From Simonsiella muelleri ATCC 29453 (GTDB taxonomy: Bacteria; Pseudomonadota; Gammaproteobacteria; Burkholderiales; Neisseriaceae), in contig NZ_CP019448.1 of NCBI RefSeq assembly GCF_002951835.1, forward strand, positions 124,001 through 188,000: a stretch of DNA of 64,000 nucleotides, given 5' to 3'. Below the pieces are notes generated by a model. The model ran no database searches. It saw only the letters and a list, made by a program, of their open reading frames with translations, and was not told where the DNA came from. Every line of letters begins with the position of its first letter. Within the stretch, counting starts at the first letter, position 1. Below are positions 63,937 to 64,000 of the stretch, piece after piece. A program made the position numbers and the translations under genes.

Positions 63937-64000
63937 CTATTTTGTTTGGGTAAAACTTTCGTGTAGTAACGACAATAATTGTTTTTCAGGCAAAGAGTTA
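63937..64000 (-). CDS. C-terminal end of an unrecognised gene (partial)
   Basis: On the minus strand a frame enters from the right edge and reads SLPEKQLLSLLHESFTQTK before TAG at 63937-63939, just next to a partial uptake sequence. Too short to identify, and could be chance. Confidence 0.3.
   Translation of the reverse strand, partial: NSLPEKQLLSLLHESFTQTK

Larger units (their letters stand above)
1..64000. repeat. Dispersed DNA uptake sequences (kingDUS/simDUS type)
   Basis: Dozens of copies, very roughly one every 700 bases, of AGGCAGCCTGAA or AGGCTGCCTGAA, usually as TTTCAGGCWGCCTGAAA. Intergenic examples start at 2819, 4166, 5490, 10515, 20261, 20350, 24871, 27887, 34567, 39152, 40255, 41261, 45543, 53211, 60777 and 63858. 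Coding examples are given with the genes. In Neisseriaceae such repeats mark self DNA for ComP-dependent uptake during transformation. Confidence 0.93.

Noticed and set aside
1..64000. CRISPR arrays, prophage or intact insertion sequences
   Set aside because: No regularly spaced repeats with unique spacers, no phage structural genes and no transposase frames were found; all repeats are short dispersed elements.

Overview
This window comes from a bacterium of the family Neisseriaceae, most likely close to Simonsiella, Alysiella or Kingella. The strongest signs are the dense DNA-uptake-type repeats (AGGCAGCCTGAA and AGGCTGCCTGAA, the published Kingella-type and Simonsiella-type dialects), a type IV pilus cluster pilF-pilG-pilD, a 6S RNA downstream of zapA, and many gene neighbours familiar from Neisseria. 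The DNA is AT-rich and almost all of it is ordinary chromosomal backbone. I see no prophage, no intact transposase gene and no CRISPR array.

Layout. 1-5.5 kb: the end of an unknown gene, a secreted nuclease, a DoxX membrane protein and a complete efeU-efeO-efeB iron-uptake set. 5.5-14.1 kb: pssA, a lipoprotein, greA, a DUF4149 protein, then the pilus assembly genes pilF, pilG and pilD, followed by coaE and zapD. 14.1-24.8 kb: a HAD phosphatase, a glycine-zipper lipoprotein, a disulfide oxidoreductase and a peroxiredoxin-glutaredoxin fusion; earP; gpsA; a large coiled-coil gene overlapping zapA; 6S RNA; nth; a candidate structured small RNA; and a polyamine-binding lipoprotein. 24.9-34.4 kb: pepA, a DUF937/OmpA-type envelope protein, a 1602-residue exonuclease-RecQ-UvrD helicase fusion and an L,D-transpeptidase. 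34.6-42.7 kb: rlmD, a frameshifted sugar O-acyltransferase, small membrane and metal-domain-like proteins, htpX, fabD-fabG, and a small S4 / Cys-rich pair. 42.7-49.5 kb: tRNA-Glu and tRNA-Arg, a nitrilase, a uracil-DNA-glycosylase-like protein overlapping rimI, a YadG/YadH-type ABC exporter, a NUDIX hydrolase and an alanine symporter. 49.7-64 kb: dnaE, rsmI, folK, smpB, a TerC protein, mutL, grpE, a roadblock protein and trhP.

Four families of short dispersed repeats run through the intergenic DNA. A has AGAACCTG termini and two subfamilies. B has GAAACCTTTGCAAAAC inverted ends and always abuts an uptake sequence. C has Correia-like TATAGT...ACTATA ends. D carries a shared micro-ORF beginning MAYRRHTHS. 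Several repeats supply the stop codons of neighbouring genes. Uptake sequences also lie inside many genes, where they are read as SGSLK, FRQPE/FRLPE or QAA-stop.

The items most worth follow-up are the WRN-like helicase fusion (27.9-32.7 kb), the three-stem-loop small RNA with a CCUCC loop (23.3-23.5 kb), the repeated micro-ORF, and the repeats that provide gene ends.
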